64,000 nt of DNA from Bradyrhizobium sp. U87765 SZCCT0048 (GTDB lineage Bacteria; Pseudomonadota; Alphaproteobacteria; Rhizobiales; Xanthobacteraceae). The stretch lies in NCBI RefSeq assembly GCF_018131225.1, contig NZ_JAFCMM010000004.1, positions 434,001-498,000 on the forward strand. Direction: 5' to 3'. Of this stretch, positions 1-8,368 are shown one piece after another. The notes below the pieces were generated by a model that searched no databases, had not been told where the DNA came from, and saw only the letters and a list, made by a program, of their open reading frames with translations. The translations under genes were made by a program, and so were the position numbers. Each line of letters opens with the position of its first letter. The first letter of the stretch is position 1.

Positions 1-1038
1 GAGCAGCGCGAGTTCGCCGCCGTAGAAGTTCGCCTCGCAGCCCTGCGCCAGCTTCGTCCGGGCATCGCCGCCATCGGCCGCAGCCAGCGTCTGCGCGAAG
101 CTCGCCTCGCCGAGATAGTGCCGGACGAGTGGCGCCGGCCACACCGTCATGTCGAGCGGCTTCGCCGTCTCCCTGAAATGGCCTGCGCTGTTGTTGCGGC
201 GCTCGGCGATCTCCAGCCAAAGCGCAGCATACGGATCCTGCGGATTGATCCGGTTCGCCTTGCGGAAATCGGCCTCGGCATCCGGCAGGTGGCCGCCCAG
301 CACGTAATAGGCGACACCGCGGCTGAAATAGACCAGCGCATTGCCGGGATCGAGCCGCAGCGCGCGGCCGAAGTCATCGATCGCCACAGTGTTGTCGCCG
401 CGCGCATAGGCGACGCAGCCACGGTTGAAATACGCCAGCGCATTGTTGGGATCGAGCTTGAGCGACTGGTTGAAGTCGTCGAGCGCGCGGTCGAACTCGC
501 CGCGCCCCTTGTACAGCAGTCCGCGGTTGTAATACGCCGCGGCATAGCCGGCGTCGACGCGGATCGCATCGTTGAAGTCAGCAAGCGCGCGATCGAGATT
601 GCCGCGGACGCGGCTGAGGTTGCCGCGCTCGGTCAGCGCCCATGCGCTCTTTGGATCGCGGCGCACCGCCTCGTCGAAATCCCTCGCCGCGCGCTCGACA
701 TCGCCCTTGCCGAGATAGGTGTTGCCGCGGTTGAGATAGGCGGCGGTCTGCGCCGGATCGAGCCGGATCGCCTCGCTGCAATCGGCGAGGGCGCCATCGG
801 CGTCGCGCTTGAGCCAGCGCCAGCCGCAGCGGTTGCTGAGCGCCTGGGCGCGGGCCGTGCCGGTCACGGTGGCATCGCCGAGCACGCGATCGCAGGCGGC
901 GATGCTCTGGTCGGCCTTGTTGACGTCGCCGGCGAGCCTGCACTGGTTGACGTCGCCGTCGCTCGCGGCCCGCGCCGGCCCTGCAAACCCGGCAGCCAGC
1001 GCCACCACAAGCCCTGTCGCCATCCATCCACCGCGCAT
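1..1038 (-). CDS. TPR-repeat exported protein (C-terminus cut by window edge)
   Basis: The start is the ATG at 1038 and the frame stays open to base 1, so the C-terminus lies outside the window. The first 24 or so residues form a signal peptide with a hydrophobic core and an ARA-type cleavage site. About six consecutive tetratricopeptide repeats of 34 residues follow, each with the typical A-x-x-N-R-G and A-x-x-D-F-x-x-A-I-R-x-D-P pattern. TPR domains are protein-binding scaffolds. No enzymatic domain is visible in the part seen. A periplasmic or membrane-anchored adaptor is likely, but the partner cannot be named. Confidence 0.8.
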   Translation of the reverse strand, partial: MRGGWMATGLVVALAAGFAGPARAASDGDVNQCRLAGDVNKADQSIAACDRVLGDATVTGTARAQALSNRCGWRWLKRDADGALADCSEAIRLDPAQTAAYLNRGNTYLGKGDVERAARDFDEAVRRDPKSAWALTERGNLSRVRGNLDRALADFNDAIRVDAGYAAAYYNRGLLYKGRGEFDRALDDFNQSLKLDPNNALAYFNRGCVAYARGDNTVAIDDFGRALRLDPGNALVYFSRGVAYYVLGGHLPDAEADFRKANRINPQDPYAALWLEIAERRNNSAGHFRETAKPLDMTVWPAPLVRHYLGEASFAQTLAAADGGDARTKLAQGCEANFYGGELALL

Positions 1039-1325
1039 GCAGCCCCTCCGCTTCGCGACGCGATCCGTCGCGGGCGGCATTGTGCGTCAGGGCCCCGGTG
1101 CCGGCCATCGACCGGAGGGACGATTCCATGACCGAGCGCGCCCTTTGATCGCTCCGGGAGTGCCCTCGACTTGACCCGCGACAAGCGCAGCGCCCATGCA
1201 TGCTTGCTGCAACGCAGCGAAAGCCGGAGCGGGGCTGCGCTGGCGCGACAAGGCGGTTGATGCTTCAACTGACACCGCAGGCGTTCAACCGCCCGCTCCC
1301 GCCGACGAGCAGCGAGCCGCAAGCC

Positions 1326-2264
1326 ATGATGACACTCCGCCAGGTCGAAGTCGTCCGCGCCGTGATGGTGACGGGCACGATCGGCGGCGCGGCCAAGCTG
1401 CTCAACGTCTCGGCGCCCGGCATCAGCCGCCTGATCAAGTACACCGAGAAATCCCTGGGAATCCGGTTCTTCCAGCGCCAGAACGGCCGCTATTTCCCGA
1501 CGCCCGAGGCGCGCAGCATCTTCGAGCAGATCAACAGCGTCTACAAGAAGGTCGACGACCTCTCCAGCACGATCTCGGCGATCGGCCGCGGCGGCCTGTC
1601 GGAGCTGCGCATCGGCTCGGTGCCCAGCATCTCGCAGGTGATGGTGCCACGCGCCATCGAGCGGGTGCGGCGGCGCTATCCCGACCTGCACATGGACATC
1701 AACATCCTCAAGCTCGAGGAGGCGATCGACTACCTGCTGCTGGACAAGGGCGAGTGCGTGGCGATGAGCTATCGCCTGCCGCATCCCGGCCTCGAATTCC
1801 TGCCACTGGCATCGGGCGAACTCTACTGCATCGTGCCGGAGAACCATGCCCTCGCCGGACGCGAGGAGATCAGCGCCGCGGAAATGACGCGCCATCCGCT
1901 GATCGGCATCGATCCCAACGATCCGTACGGGCGAATCATGGCGGAGATGTTCGCGCGCAACAAACTCACCTATGACATCACCATCCGCGCACGTTTCGGC
2001 ACCACGGTATGCGCCCTGGTCAAGGCCGGCCTTGGCATCGCCGTGATCGACCAGTTCACCGTCGCCCATGGCGGCGTGCCGGGCATCGCGCTGGTGCGGA
2101 TCGCGGAGCCGACGAAGTTCGACACCTACGTCGCGGTGAAACGCGGTGTGCCGCTGTCGCTGCATGCCGAGAGCTTCATCGAGTATCTGCGCGCCGAAAT
2201 GCGCGCGGTGGAGCCGGCGCGCGGGGCGCGGAGCCGGGGCCGGACAGCAGCCTCGCGGAAATAA
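1326..2264 (+). CDS. LysR-family transcriptional regulator, likely of the quinate/shikimate genes
   Basis: A 312-residue LysR-type regulator. The N-terminal winged helix-turn-helix covers residues 3-60, and its recognition region has the usual pattern AAKLLNVSAPGISRLIK. The rest is a periplasmic-binding-protein-like effector domain. I start at the tandem ATG at 1326/1329, because this places the helix-turn-helix at the family's normal distance from the N-terminus; the frame is open further upstream but codes nothing family-like. It precedes the shikimate/quinate dehydrogenase in the same direction. A T-N11-A palindrome overlaps its stop codon, so it probably controls the downstream catabolic genes, with an aromatic or hydroaromatic acid as inducer (inference). 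Confidence 0.88.
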   Translation: MMTLRQVEVVRAVMVTGTIGGAAKLLNVSAPGISRLIKYTEKSLGIRFFQRQNGRYFPTPEARSIFEQINSVYKKVDDLSSTISAIGRGGLSELRIGSVPSISQVMVPRAIERVRRRYPDLHMDINILKLEEAIDYLLLDKGECVAMSYRLPHPGLEFLPLASGELYCIVPENHALAGREEISAAEMTRHPLIGIDPNDPYGRIMAEMFARNKLTYDITIRARFGTTVCALVKAGLGIAVIDQFTVAHGGVPGIALVRIAEPTKFDTYVAVKRGVPLSLHAESFIEYLRAEMRAVEPARGARSRGRTAASRK

Positions 2265-2275
2265 CATCATGTTAT
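2261..2275. promoter_or_regulatory. Palindromic LysR-type operator candidate
   Basis: ATAACAT-C-ATGTTAT is a perfect inverted repeat with 7-base arms and contains the LysR T-N11-A pattern. It overlaps the stop codon of the LysR gene and lies about 125 bases before the dehydrogenase start, inside an AT-rich stretch (2261-2335) that contrasts with the GC-rich surroundings. A weak promoter-like pair (TTGTGT, 16 bases, TATCGT) follows at about 2296-2323. Binding by the adjacent regulator is inferred. Confidence 0.55.
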
Positions 2276-2398
2276 GTTTGCTCGATAAATGGGTAATTGT
2301 GTTAGTTCTTGTTTGGACTATCGTTTGCTTAAATCCCGCGGCACGGCGCCCTGGAGGCGCTCCCGCGAGACGTCCCTCTGACCGCCTGGACCGAGCTT

Positions 2399-3277
2399 GT
2401 GCCTGACGACGTGCCCCTGAACGAGCCGCGCTTTCTGACCGGACTGATCGGCGCCCCGATCGCCCACTCCGCGTCGCCGGCGATGCACGAGCAGGCCGCG
2501 CGTGCGCTCGGCGCCCACTGCCACTATCAGTTGATCGAAGTCGCCGGCGCGGGCCCGGCCGAACTGCGCGCGCTGCTCGATGGCGTCCGCCGCCTCGGCT
2601 TTTCCGGCGTCAACATCACCTTTCCCTACAAGGAAGCCGTGGTCGGCCTGCTCGACGCGCTCGATCCGACCGCCGCGGCGATGCAGGCGGTCAACACCGT
2701 GGTGGCGCGCGGCGGCCATCTCACCGGCCACAACACCGACACGTCGGGCTTCGCCCGCGCGGCGCGTGACCTCGTCGAGGGCTCCCGGCGCGGACCGGTG
2801 GCGGTGATCGGCGCCGGCGGCGTCGGCAAGGCCATTGCCTTCGCCCTTGCCACCCTCGGTGTCGCCGATGTGCGGCTCTACGACAGCGACGTGGCGAAGA
2901 GTCGCGCCCTCGCCGCGGCGGTGCCGTCGCGCGCGGCTTCCGCCGCCGCGAGCGTCGAGGCCGCTCTGCATGGCGCCGTCGGGCTCGTCAACGCGACGCC
3001 GATCGGCATGTTGCCGGACCGCGGCACGCCCGTGCCCGACGCTCTCCTGCACAACGGCCTGTGGGTCGCCGACGCGGTGTACTCGCCGCTGTGGACGCCG
3101 CTGCTGACCGCGGCAAAGACCTGCGGCGCGCGGGTGATGACCGGACGCGAGCTCGCGATCTACCAGGCCGCCGACGCCTTCGCACTGTTCACGGGACTGA
3201 CGCCGTCGGCCGCGGAGATGGGAAAAGCTTTTGATGCCGTGATGGCAAGAAGATATGCAGCGTCGAACGCCGCATGA
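2399..3277 (+). CDS. aroE: Shikimate/quinate 5-dehydrogenase, AroE family (likely catabolic, NAD-type)
   Basis: A 292-residue AroE-family protein starting at GTG 2399 (a second GTG at 2411 is possible). It has the substrate-binding S-x-S (S24, S26 in HSASP), the catalytic Lys (K78 in FPYKEA), Asp (D114 in HNTD) and a Rossmann motif GAGGVG at 138-143. Strand beta-2 ends in YDSD (D162) where NADP-dependent biosynthetic AroE usually has N-R-T. An acidic residue there points to NAD, as in the quinate/shikimate dehydrogenase of Corynebacterium, which also shares the H/YQAxDAFxLFTGL tail. Together with the transporter and dehydratase downstream this suggests oxidation of quinate/shikimate to 3-dehydroquinate/3-dehydroshikimate. 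A biosynthetic role cannot be excluded. Confidence 0.88.
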   Translation: MPDDVPLNEPRFLTGLIGAPIAHSASPAMHEQAARALGAHCHYQLIEVAGAGPAELRALLDGVRRLGFSGVNITFPYKEAVVGLLDALDPTAAAMQAVNTVVARGGHLTGHNTDTSGFARAARDLVEGSRRGPVAVIGAGGVGKAIAFALATLGVADVRLYDSDVAKSRALAAAVPSRAASAAASVEAALHGAVGLVNATPIGMLPDRGTPVPDALLHNGLWVADAVYSPLWTPLLTAAKTCGARVMTGRELAIYQAADAFALFTGLTPSAAEMGKAFDAVMARRYAASNAA

Positions 3278-3338
3278 CGGACGGGCCAACCAAGGTCCGC
3301 CGGCTGGGACGGAAACCTTAGAGAGAGGAGAGACCACC

Positions 3339-4466
3339 GTGAAACCGATGATCCTGGCGAGCGCCCTGCTCGCCGCGCTGTGCACGACCGCCTCGGCGCA
3401 GACCATCAAGCTCGCCGATGTCGCCGAGCTGTCCGGCGGCGGCGCGACCGTCGGCACCAACTGGAAGAACGGCATCGACCTCGCGATCGAGGAAATCAAC
3501 GCCAAGGGCGGCATCCTCGGACGCAAGGTCGAGGTCACCCACGCCGACTCACAGTCCAACCCGGGCATCGCCCGCGCCCAGGTGCAGAAGGCGCTCGACG
3601 GCGAGCCCTATGTCCTGCTCGGCCCCGGTTACTCCGGCTCGGTCAAGGTGACGGCGCCGCTCGCCGCGGAAGCCGGCATCGCCCAGATCATGGGTGGCGA
3701 AGCCGCCGAGCTGACCCAGGCGGGCAACAAGTATCTGTTCCGCACCTCGTTCGGCCAGCAGTCGTCGATGCCGAAGGTCGCCAAGTACATCGCCGAAGAC
3801 CTCAAGGCGAAGTCCGTCGCCGTGGTGTGGGTGAACAACGACTTCGGCAAGGGTGGCCGCGACGTCATCCTCAAGGAGTTCGCCAAGCGCAACGTCAAGG
3901 TCGCCGCGGACCTGTCGACCGAAGCCGGCCAGGCCGACTTCGCCGCCGACGTCTCCAAGCTCAAGGCGGCCGCCCCCGATGCGGTGTTCGTCTATGTCAA
4001 CGAGGAAGAGAGCGCCCGCATTCTCAAGGAGCTCAAGCGCCAGGGGGTCACCGTGCCGCTGATCGGCGAAACCACGCTGATCGGCCAGAAGGTGGTGGAA
4101 CTGGCCGGCGACGCCGCCAATGGCGCCCGCGGCCATGTCGGCCTGACCACCGACGCCCCGGTCGACCTCGTCAAGGCCTTCCGTGACAAGTTCGTCAAGA
4201 AGTACAACTATGTGCCCGATCATAACGGCATCAAGGGCTACCTCGCGGTCTACATGATCAAGGCGACCACCGACAAGATGGGCAAGGTCGACTCCAAGGC
4301 GTTCGCCGACACCCTGCATGGCCTGACCATCAAGGCCGCCGACGAACCCGGCATCCTGATGGACGTGACCTTCGACCAGAACGGCGACATCGACCGCCAG
4401 GGCTTCCTGGTCGAGATTGTCGACGGCAAGCAGGTCATCAAGCAGGTGCTGCCGAAGCTGAACTGA
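3339..4466 (+). CDS. ABC transporter substrate-binding protein, branched-chain (HAAT) type
   Basis: A 375-residue periplasmic binding protein of the Leu/Ile/Val type. GTG 3339 is chosen as start because a GAGAGGAGAG ribosome site lies just upstream; ATG 3348 is an alternative. A signal peptide ends at TASAQ near residue 21, followed by the Peripla_BP_6 fold (LxGGGATVG, KGGILGRKVE, NNDFGKGG). Such proteins capture amino acids, amides, aromatic acids or urea and hand them to LivHM permeases. The gene lies between a quinate/shikimate dehydrogenase and the livHMGF genes, so a hydroaromatic acid is the likely ligand. This is inference from context. Confidence 0.92.
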   Translation: MKPMILASALLAALCTTASAQTIKLADVAELSGGGATVGTNWKNGIDLAIEEINAKGGILGRKVEVTHADSQSNPGIARAQVQKALDGEPYVLLGPGYSGSVKVTAPLAAEAGIAQIMGGEAAELTQAGNKYLFRTSFGQQSSMPKVAKYIAEDLKAKSVAVVWVNNDFGKGGRDVILKEFAKRNVKVAADLSTEAGQADFAADVSKLKAAAPDAVFVYVNEEESARILKELKRQGVTVPLIGETTLIGQKVVELAGDAANGARGHVGLTTDAPVDLVKAFRDKFVKKYNYVPDHNGIKGYLAVYMIKATTDKMGKVDSKAFADTLHGLTIKAADEPGILMDVTFDQNGDIDRQGFLVEIVDGKQVIKQVLPKLN

Positions 4467-4490
4467 GGCAGACTGAACGCCTTACCGTTT

Positions 4491-4590
4491 CCTCATCCCG
4501 AGGAGCGGCCTTCAGGCCGCGTCTCGAAGGATGAGGAAGCACCCGGGCCTCATGGTTCGAGACGGCGCTGCGCGCCTCCTCACCATGAGG
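4491..4590. repeat. Dispersed palindromic repeat, family A, copy 1
   Basis: A unit of about 100 bases with the left half CCTCATCCCGAGGAGC...GTCTCGAAGGATGAGG and the right half ATGGTTCGAGAC...CTCACCATGAGG. Each half is itself an imperfect inverted repeat. It recurs at 4711-4810 and, diverged, at 9431-9548, 11753-11800 and 30900-31012. It looks like the small intergenic palindromes common in Bradyrhizobium-group genomes. Confidence 0.7.
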
Positions 4591-4710
4591 AACAGGATAG
4601 GTCGCGGAGCAGGTAGCGCCCCGGATGAGCGCAAGCGGCACCCGGGGGGCCACACCACGCAAGACCCCGAATATCGCTCCGCTCATCCGGGCGACGCGGA
4701 GCAGCCATCT

Positions 4711-4810
4711 CCTCATCCCGAGGAGCCGCGCAAGCGGCGTCTCGAAGGATGAGGCCGAGACACCACCAGTCCCATGGTTCGAGACACGCGGCGCGCGCCT
4801 CACCACCGGG
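4711..4810. repeat. Dispersed palindromic repeat, family A, copy 2
   Basis: Same layout as the copy at 4491-4590: CCTCATCCCGAGGAGC, then GTCTCGAAGGATGAGG, then CATGGTTCGAGAC and a GCGCGCCTCACCA end. The variable loop sequences between the arms differ from copy 1, while the arms are conserved. Confidence 0.7.
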
Positions 4811-4893
4811 GATGAAGCGCGACGACGCACCATCAAGGGCCGTGAAGAAGGCTTGTTGCGAAACCGTGCTGCCAAAACACATTGCGGAAGGGA

Positions 4894-5772
4894 ATGATGT
4901 CCAATCTGCCTGACCTTCTGATCGCAGGCCTCGCCACCGGCGCGATCTACGCGCTGATCGCGGTCGGCTTCACGCTGCTGTGGCAGACCTCGCAGACCAT
5001 CAACTTCGCCCAGGGCGAGTTCGTGATGCTGCCGGCCTTCCTGATGCTGGCTGCGATGCACGCCGGCGCGCCGTTCTGGCTCGCCGTCGTGCTCGGCATC
5101 GTGTTGTCGCTGGTCCTGCTCGGCCTCGGCTTCAAGCTGCTGCTGGTCGATCCGATGCTGCGCCACGGCGTGCTGCCGCTGGCGATCGCCACCATGGCAC
5201 TGGCGATCGGCATGAAGGAGGCCGTCAAGCAGTTCTTCAGCGCCGAGGCCTCACCCTTTCCCTCGATCATCCCCGCCGGCGACATCAACGTCCTCGGCCA
5301 TGTCATGTCGCTGCAGAGCGTCGGCGTGCTGGTGCTGGCGATCGTCGTGGTGTTCGGGCTGACCGCCCTGCTCAACCGCACCTCGATCGGCCATCAGATG
5401 CAGGCCACGGCGCAGAACCCGACGGTGGCGCGCATCATCGGCGTGCCGGTCGAACGGATGATCCTGCTGACCTTCCTGATCAACGCCTTCCTGGTGGCGA
5501 TCGCCTCGCTGCTGATCACGCCGATCTACCTCGCGAAGTTCTCGAGCGGCGAGGTGCTGGGCCAGGCGGCGTTCATCGCCGCCATTGTCGGCGGCTTCAA
5601 CCAGGTGCGCGGCGCCATCGCCGGCGGCCTCCTGATCGGCGTCGTCGACAACCTCGCGGCGGCCTACATCTCGACGCAGTACCGCGCCGCGGTGCCGATG
5701 ATCCTGCTGATCGTCATCATCCTGTTCCGCCCGCAGGGCCTTCTGGGCCGCGCCGAGGAGCGCACCGTATGA
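4894..5772 (+). CDS. livH: Branched-chain-type ABC transporter permease LivH
   Basis: A 292-residue inner-membrane permease of the LivH family. It begins ADLLIAGLATGAIYALIAVG-like, as is usual for the first segment, and has about eight hydrophobic helices and the EAA-like loop near GHQMQATAQNP. ATG 4894 or 4897 is the likely start, preceded by GGAAGGGA. The stop overlaps the start of livM (ATGA at 5769-5772), showing translational coupling. With LivM it should form the membrane channel for the ligand of the upstream binding protein. Confidence 0.93.
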   Translation: MMSNLPDLLIAGLATGAIYALIAVGFTLLWQTSQTINFAQGEFVMLPAFLMLAAMHAGAPFWLAVVLGIVLSLVLLGLGFKLLLVDPMLRHGVLPLAIATMALAIGMKEAVKQFFSAEASPFPSIIPAGDINVLGHVMSLQSVGVLVLAIVVVFGLTALLNRTSIGHQMQATAQNPTVARIIGVPVERMILLTFLINAFLVAIASLLITPIYLAKFSSGEVLGQAAFIAAIVGGFNQVRGAIAGGLLIGVVDNLAAAYISTQYRAAVPMILLIVIILFRPQGLLGRAEERTV

Positions 5773-6767
5773 CGCGGACGAACAAACTGCTGTCGCTGGC
5801 GCTCGGCGCTGTCGTCGTCGCAGCGCTGATCGTGGTGCCGATGAACTTCAACCGCTATGGCCTGTTCATTCTCAGCCAGTGGGCGGTGATGACCATCGCC
5901 GCCATGGGCCTCAACCTGACGCTTGGCTACGCCGGCCAGGTGTCGCTGGCGCAAGGCGCATTCGTCGGCATCGGCGCCTACGCTTCCGCAATCCTCACCA
6001 CCCAGGGCGTGCCGCTGGTCGGCGCGCTCGCTGTCGCCATCGTGCTGTGCTTCGTGATCGGCTGGCTGCTCGGCTATCCGGCGCTGCGGGTGCAGCACCA
6101 CTACCTCGCGTTCGTCACGCTGGCGTTTTCGACCCTGGCCTTCCTCTTCTTCCGCAACGAGGACTGGCTGACCAAGGGCATCTACGGCATCAGCAACATT
6201 CCGCGGCCCCACATCTTCGGCCTCGCCACCAACAAGCCACTGCCGTTCTACTATGTCTGCCTTGGCATGCTGGCGATCGTGACCTTCTGCGTGTGGTGGC
6301 TGATCCGCTCGCCCTGGGGCCGCGCCTTCATCGCGCTGCGCGAGAACCCGGTGCGGGCGCTGTCGCTGGGCATCGATACCCGCCGCTATACGCTGATGGC
6401 GTTCGCGATCGGCTCGGCGCTCGGCGGCGTTGCCGGCGCGCTGTACGCACCGCTGACGCAGTATGTCGATCCCGTGCCATTCCACCTGTCGCTGTCGCTC
6501 GACCTTCTGATGATGGTGATCGTCGGCGGCTCCGGCTTCTTCTTCGGTCCGTTCCTCGGCGCCATGATCGCGGTGCTGCTGCCGGAATGGCTGCGCTTCA
6601 CCGAAGGCTACTACCTGATGCTGTACGCCGCCGCGGTGATCCTGCTGCTGATCTACTCGCCGACCGGCATTCTCGGCATCCTCGACCGCGCTCTCACCGA
6701 ACGCCGCACCAGGGCCGCCTCCGCACAGCGGGCGGCCAGCAAGGCCAAGCTGGAGACAGTGCCATGA
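5769..6767 (+). CDS. livM: Branched-chain-type ABC transporter permease LivM
   Basis: A 332-residue LivM-family inner-membrane permease. It has multiple hydrophobic helices and the family signature region NLTLGYAGQVSLAQGAF, plus the cytoplasmic loop RSPWGRAFIALRENPVRA that contacts the ATPase. The start ATG overlaps the livH stop and its own stop overlaps the livG start (ATGA at 6764-6767). The C-terminus is a short charged tail, RRTRAASAQRAASKAK. It partners LivH in the predicted hydroaromatic-acid importer. Confidence 0.93.
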   Translation: MTRTNKLLSLALGAVVVAALIVVPMNFNRYGLFILSQWAVMTIAAMGLNLTLGYAGQVSLAQGAFVGIGAYASAILTTQGVPLVGALAVAIVLCFVIGWLLGYPALRVQHHYLAFVTLAFSTLAFLFFRNEDWLTKGIYGISNIPRPHIFGLATNKPLPFYYVCLGMLAIVTFCVWWLIRSPWGRAFIALRENPVRALSLGIDTRRYTLMAFAIGSALGGVAGALYAPLTQYVDPVPFHLSLSLDLLMMVIVGGSGFFFGPFLGAMIAVLLPEWLRFTEGYYLMLYAAAVILLLIYSPTGILGILDRALTERRTRAASAQRAASKAKLETVP

Positions 6768-7510
6768 CCACCCCGGTGCTGCAGATCAACAACATCAAAA
6801 AGCATTTTGGCGGCATCGCCGCCGTCAACGGCGTCTCCTTCGAAGTCAACGAGGGCGAGATCCTCGGCCTGATCGGCCCGAACGGCTGCGGCAAGTCCAC
6901 CCTGTTCAACTGCATCCTCGGCCAGCTGCTGCCGAGCGACGGTGAAGTGAAAATTGACGGGCGCGTCACCACCGGCATGCGCCCGTCCGATCTCAACCGG
7001 CTCGGCGTCAGCCGCACCTTTCAGCTGCTGCAGGTGTTCCCCAAGCTGTCGGTCCGCGAGAACCTCATCCTGGCCGGCCAGGAGCACCAGGGCAGCATGG
7101 TGTCGCGGCTGTTCGGCCCTTCCGACGCCGGCCTCGGCGCCGCCGCCGACCAGATGATCTCGTTCTTCAAGCTCGATCACCTCGCCACCGAGCCGGCGGG
7201 CGGGCTGTCCTACGGCCAGCAGAAGCTGCTCGACGCCGCCATGGCGTTCATGGGCGGGCCGCGCCTCGTGCTGCTCGACGAGCCCGCCGGCGGCGTCAAC
7301 CTGTCGATGCTCGCCGATCTCAAGGACCGCCTTAGCGCCATCAACCGCGAGAAGCGCGCCACGTTCGTCGTCATCGAGCACAACATGGAGTTCGTGATGT
7401 CGCTGTGCTCGCGCGTCGTGGTGATGGCGGAGGGCAAGGTGCTGGCGCAGGGCAAACCCGACGAAGTCCGCTCCAATCCTGCCGTGATCGAGGCCTATCT
7501 GGGGCACTGA
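6764..7510 (+). CDS. livG: Branched-chain-type ABC transporter ATP-binding protein LivG
   Basis: A 248-residue ABC ATPase. It has Walker A GPNGCGKST (the usual Ala is replaced by Cys), signature LSYGQQKLL, Walker B LVLLDEPAGGVN and the switch His in VIEHNMEFV. It powers import together with LivF. It is coupled to livM by a 4-base overlap, while a gap of 117 bases separates it from livF. The variant signature LSYGQ is common in LivG proteins. Confidence 0.93.
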   Translation: MTTPVLQINNIKKHFGGIAAVNGVSFEVNEGEILGLIGPNGCGKSTLFNCILGQLLPSDGEVKIDGRVTTGMRPSDLNRLGVSRTFQLLQVFPKLSVRENLILAGQEHQGSMVSRLFGPSDAGLGAAADQMISFFKLDHLATEPAGGLSYGQQKLLDAAMAFMGGPRLVLLDEPAGGVNLSMLADLKDRLSAINREKRATFVVIEHNMEFVMSLCSRVVVMAEGKVLAQGKPDEVRSNPAVIEAYLGH

Positions 7511-7627
7511 GATGGGCGCGTGGCACACCATTCGTGACGTCATCCCACAACGCGAGTTCGCGCCGGGACGACAGACCATCGTCCGTTCACATGAGCGTGC
7601 TGTGATCCGGCATGTCAGGAGCATTCC

Positions 7628-8368
7628 ATGAGCGACGCCATCCTCGAGGTCCAGGGCCTGGTCGGCGGCTACGGCAAGATGACGATCCTCAATGGCACGA
7701 CGTTCAGCGTGCCGGCGGGCGCCATCACCACGGTGATCGGCCCCAACGGCGCCGGCAAGTCCACCGTGTTCAAGGCGATCTTCGGCCTGCTCAAGCTGCG
7801 TGAGGGCAAGATCGTCTTCAGGGGACGTGACGTCACGGGCTGCAGTCAGCGCCAGCTGCTCGCCGCCGGCATTTGCTATGTACCGCAGGGCCGCAACATC
7901 TTTCCGGAACTGACGGTGCGTCACAATATCGAGCTCGGTGCGGTCGCCGCCGGCCGTGGCATCACCGATCTGCCGCGCCGTATCGAGGCGGCGCTCGACC
8001 GCTTTCCGGCGCTGCGCAAGAAAGCGACCCAGCAGGCCTCGACGCTGTCGGGTGGCGAGCAGAAGCAGCTGGAGATCGTCCGGGGGCTGCTGCTCGATCC
8101 GCAACTGGTGCTGATCGACGAGCCGTCGATCGGCCTGTCGCCCCTGATGGTGCAGGAGACCTTCAGCATCCTCAAAGAATTGCGCGACCGCGGCGTCTCG
8201 ATCCTGATGATCGAGCAGAACGCGCGGTCGGCGCTGGAAATCTCCGATCTCGGCATCGTGCTCGAGCTCGGCCAGACCCGCCTCGTCGACAAGGCGGACA
8301 AGGTGTTGAATGACCCGCGGATCGGACAGTTGTTCCTCGGCGGGGCGATGAGTGGAGCTGCGGCATGA
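7628..8368 (+). CDS. livF: Branched-chain-type ABC transporter ATP-binding protein LivF
   Basis: A 246-residue ABC ATPase with Walker A GPNGAGKST, signature LSGGEQKQLE, Walker B LVLIDEPSIGLSP and the switch His region replaced by MIEQNARSAL, the Gln form typical of LivF. An RBS-like GGAGC precedes the ATG at 7628. Its stop overlaps the next gene's start (ATGA at 8365-8368), so the Gfo/Idh dehydrogenase is translated with the transporter, tying that enzyme to the imported substrate. Confidence 0.93.
   Translation: MSDAILEVQGLVGGYGKMTILNGTTFSVPAGAITTVIGPNGAGKSTVFKAIFGLLKLREGKIVFRGRDVTGCSQRQLLAAGICYVPQGRNIFPELTVRHNIELGAVAAGRGITDLPRRIEAALDRFPALRKKATQQASTLSGGEQKQLEIVRGLLLDPQLVLIDEPSIGLSPLMVQETFSILKELRDRGVSILMIEQNARSALEISDLGIVLELGQTRLVDKADKVLNDPRIGQLFLGGAMSGAAA

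Larger units (their letters stand above)
4467..4893. other. Intergenic region with two composite palindromic repeats
   Basis: No credible coding sequence is seen in these 427 bases between the binding-protein gene and the permease gene. Most of it is two copies of a dispersed repeat (listed separately). A GGAAGGGA ribosome site for the permease gene is at its right end. The long gap within what is otherwise a tight operon probably reflects repeat insertion. Confidence 0.6.
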
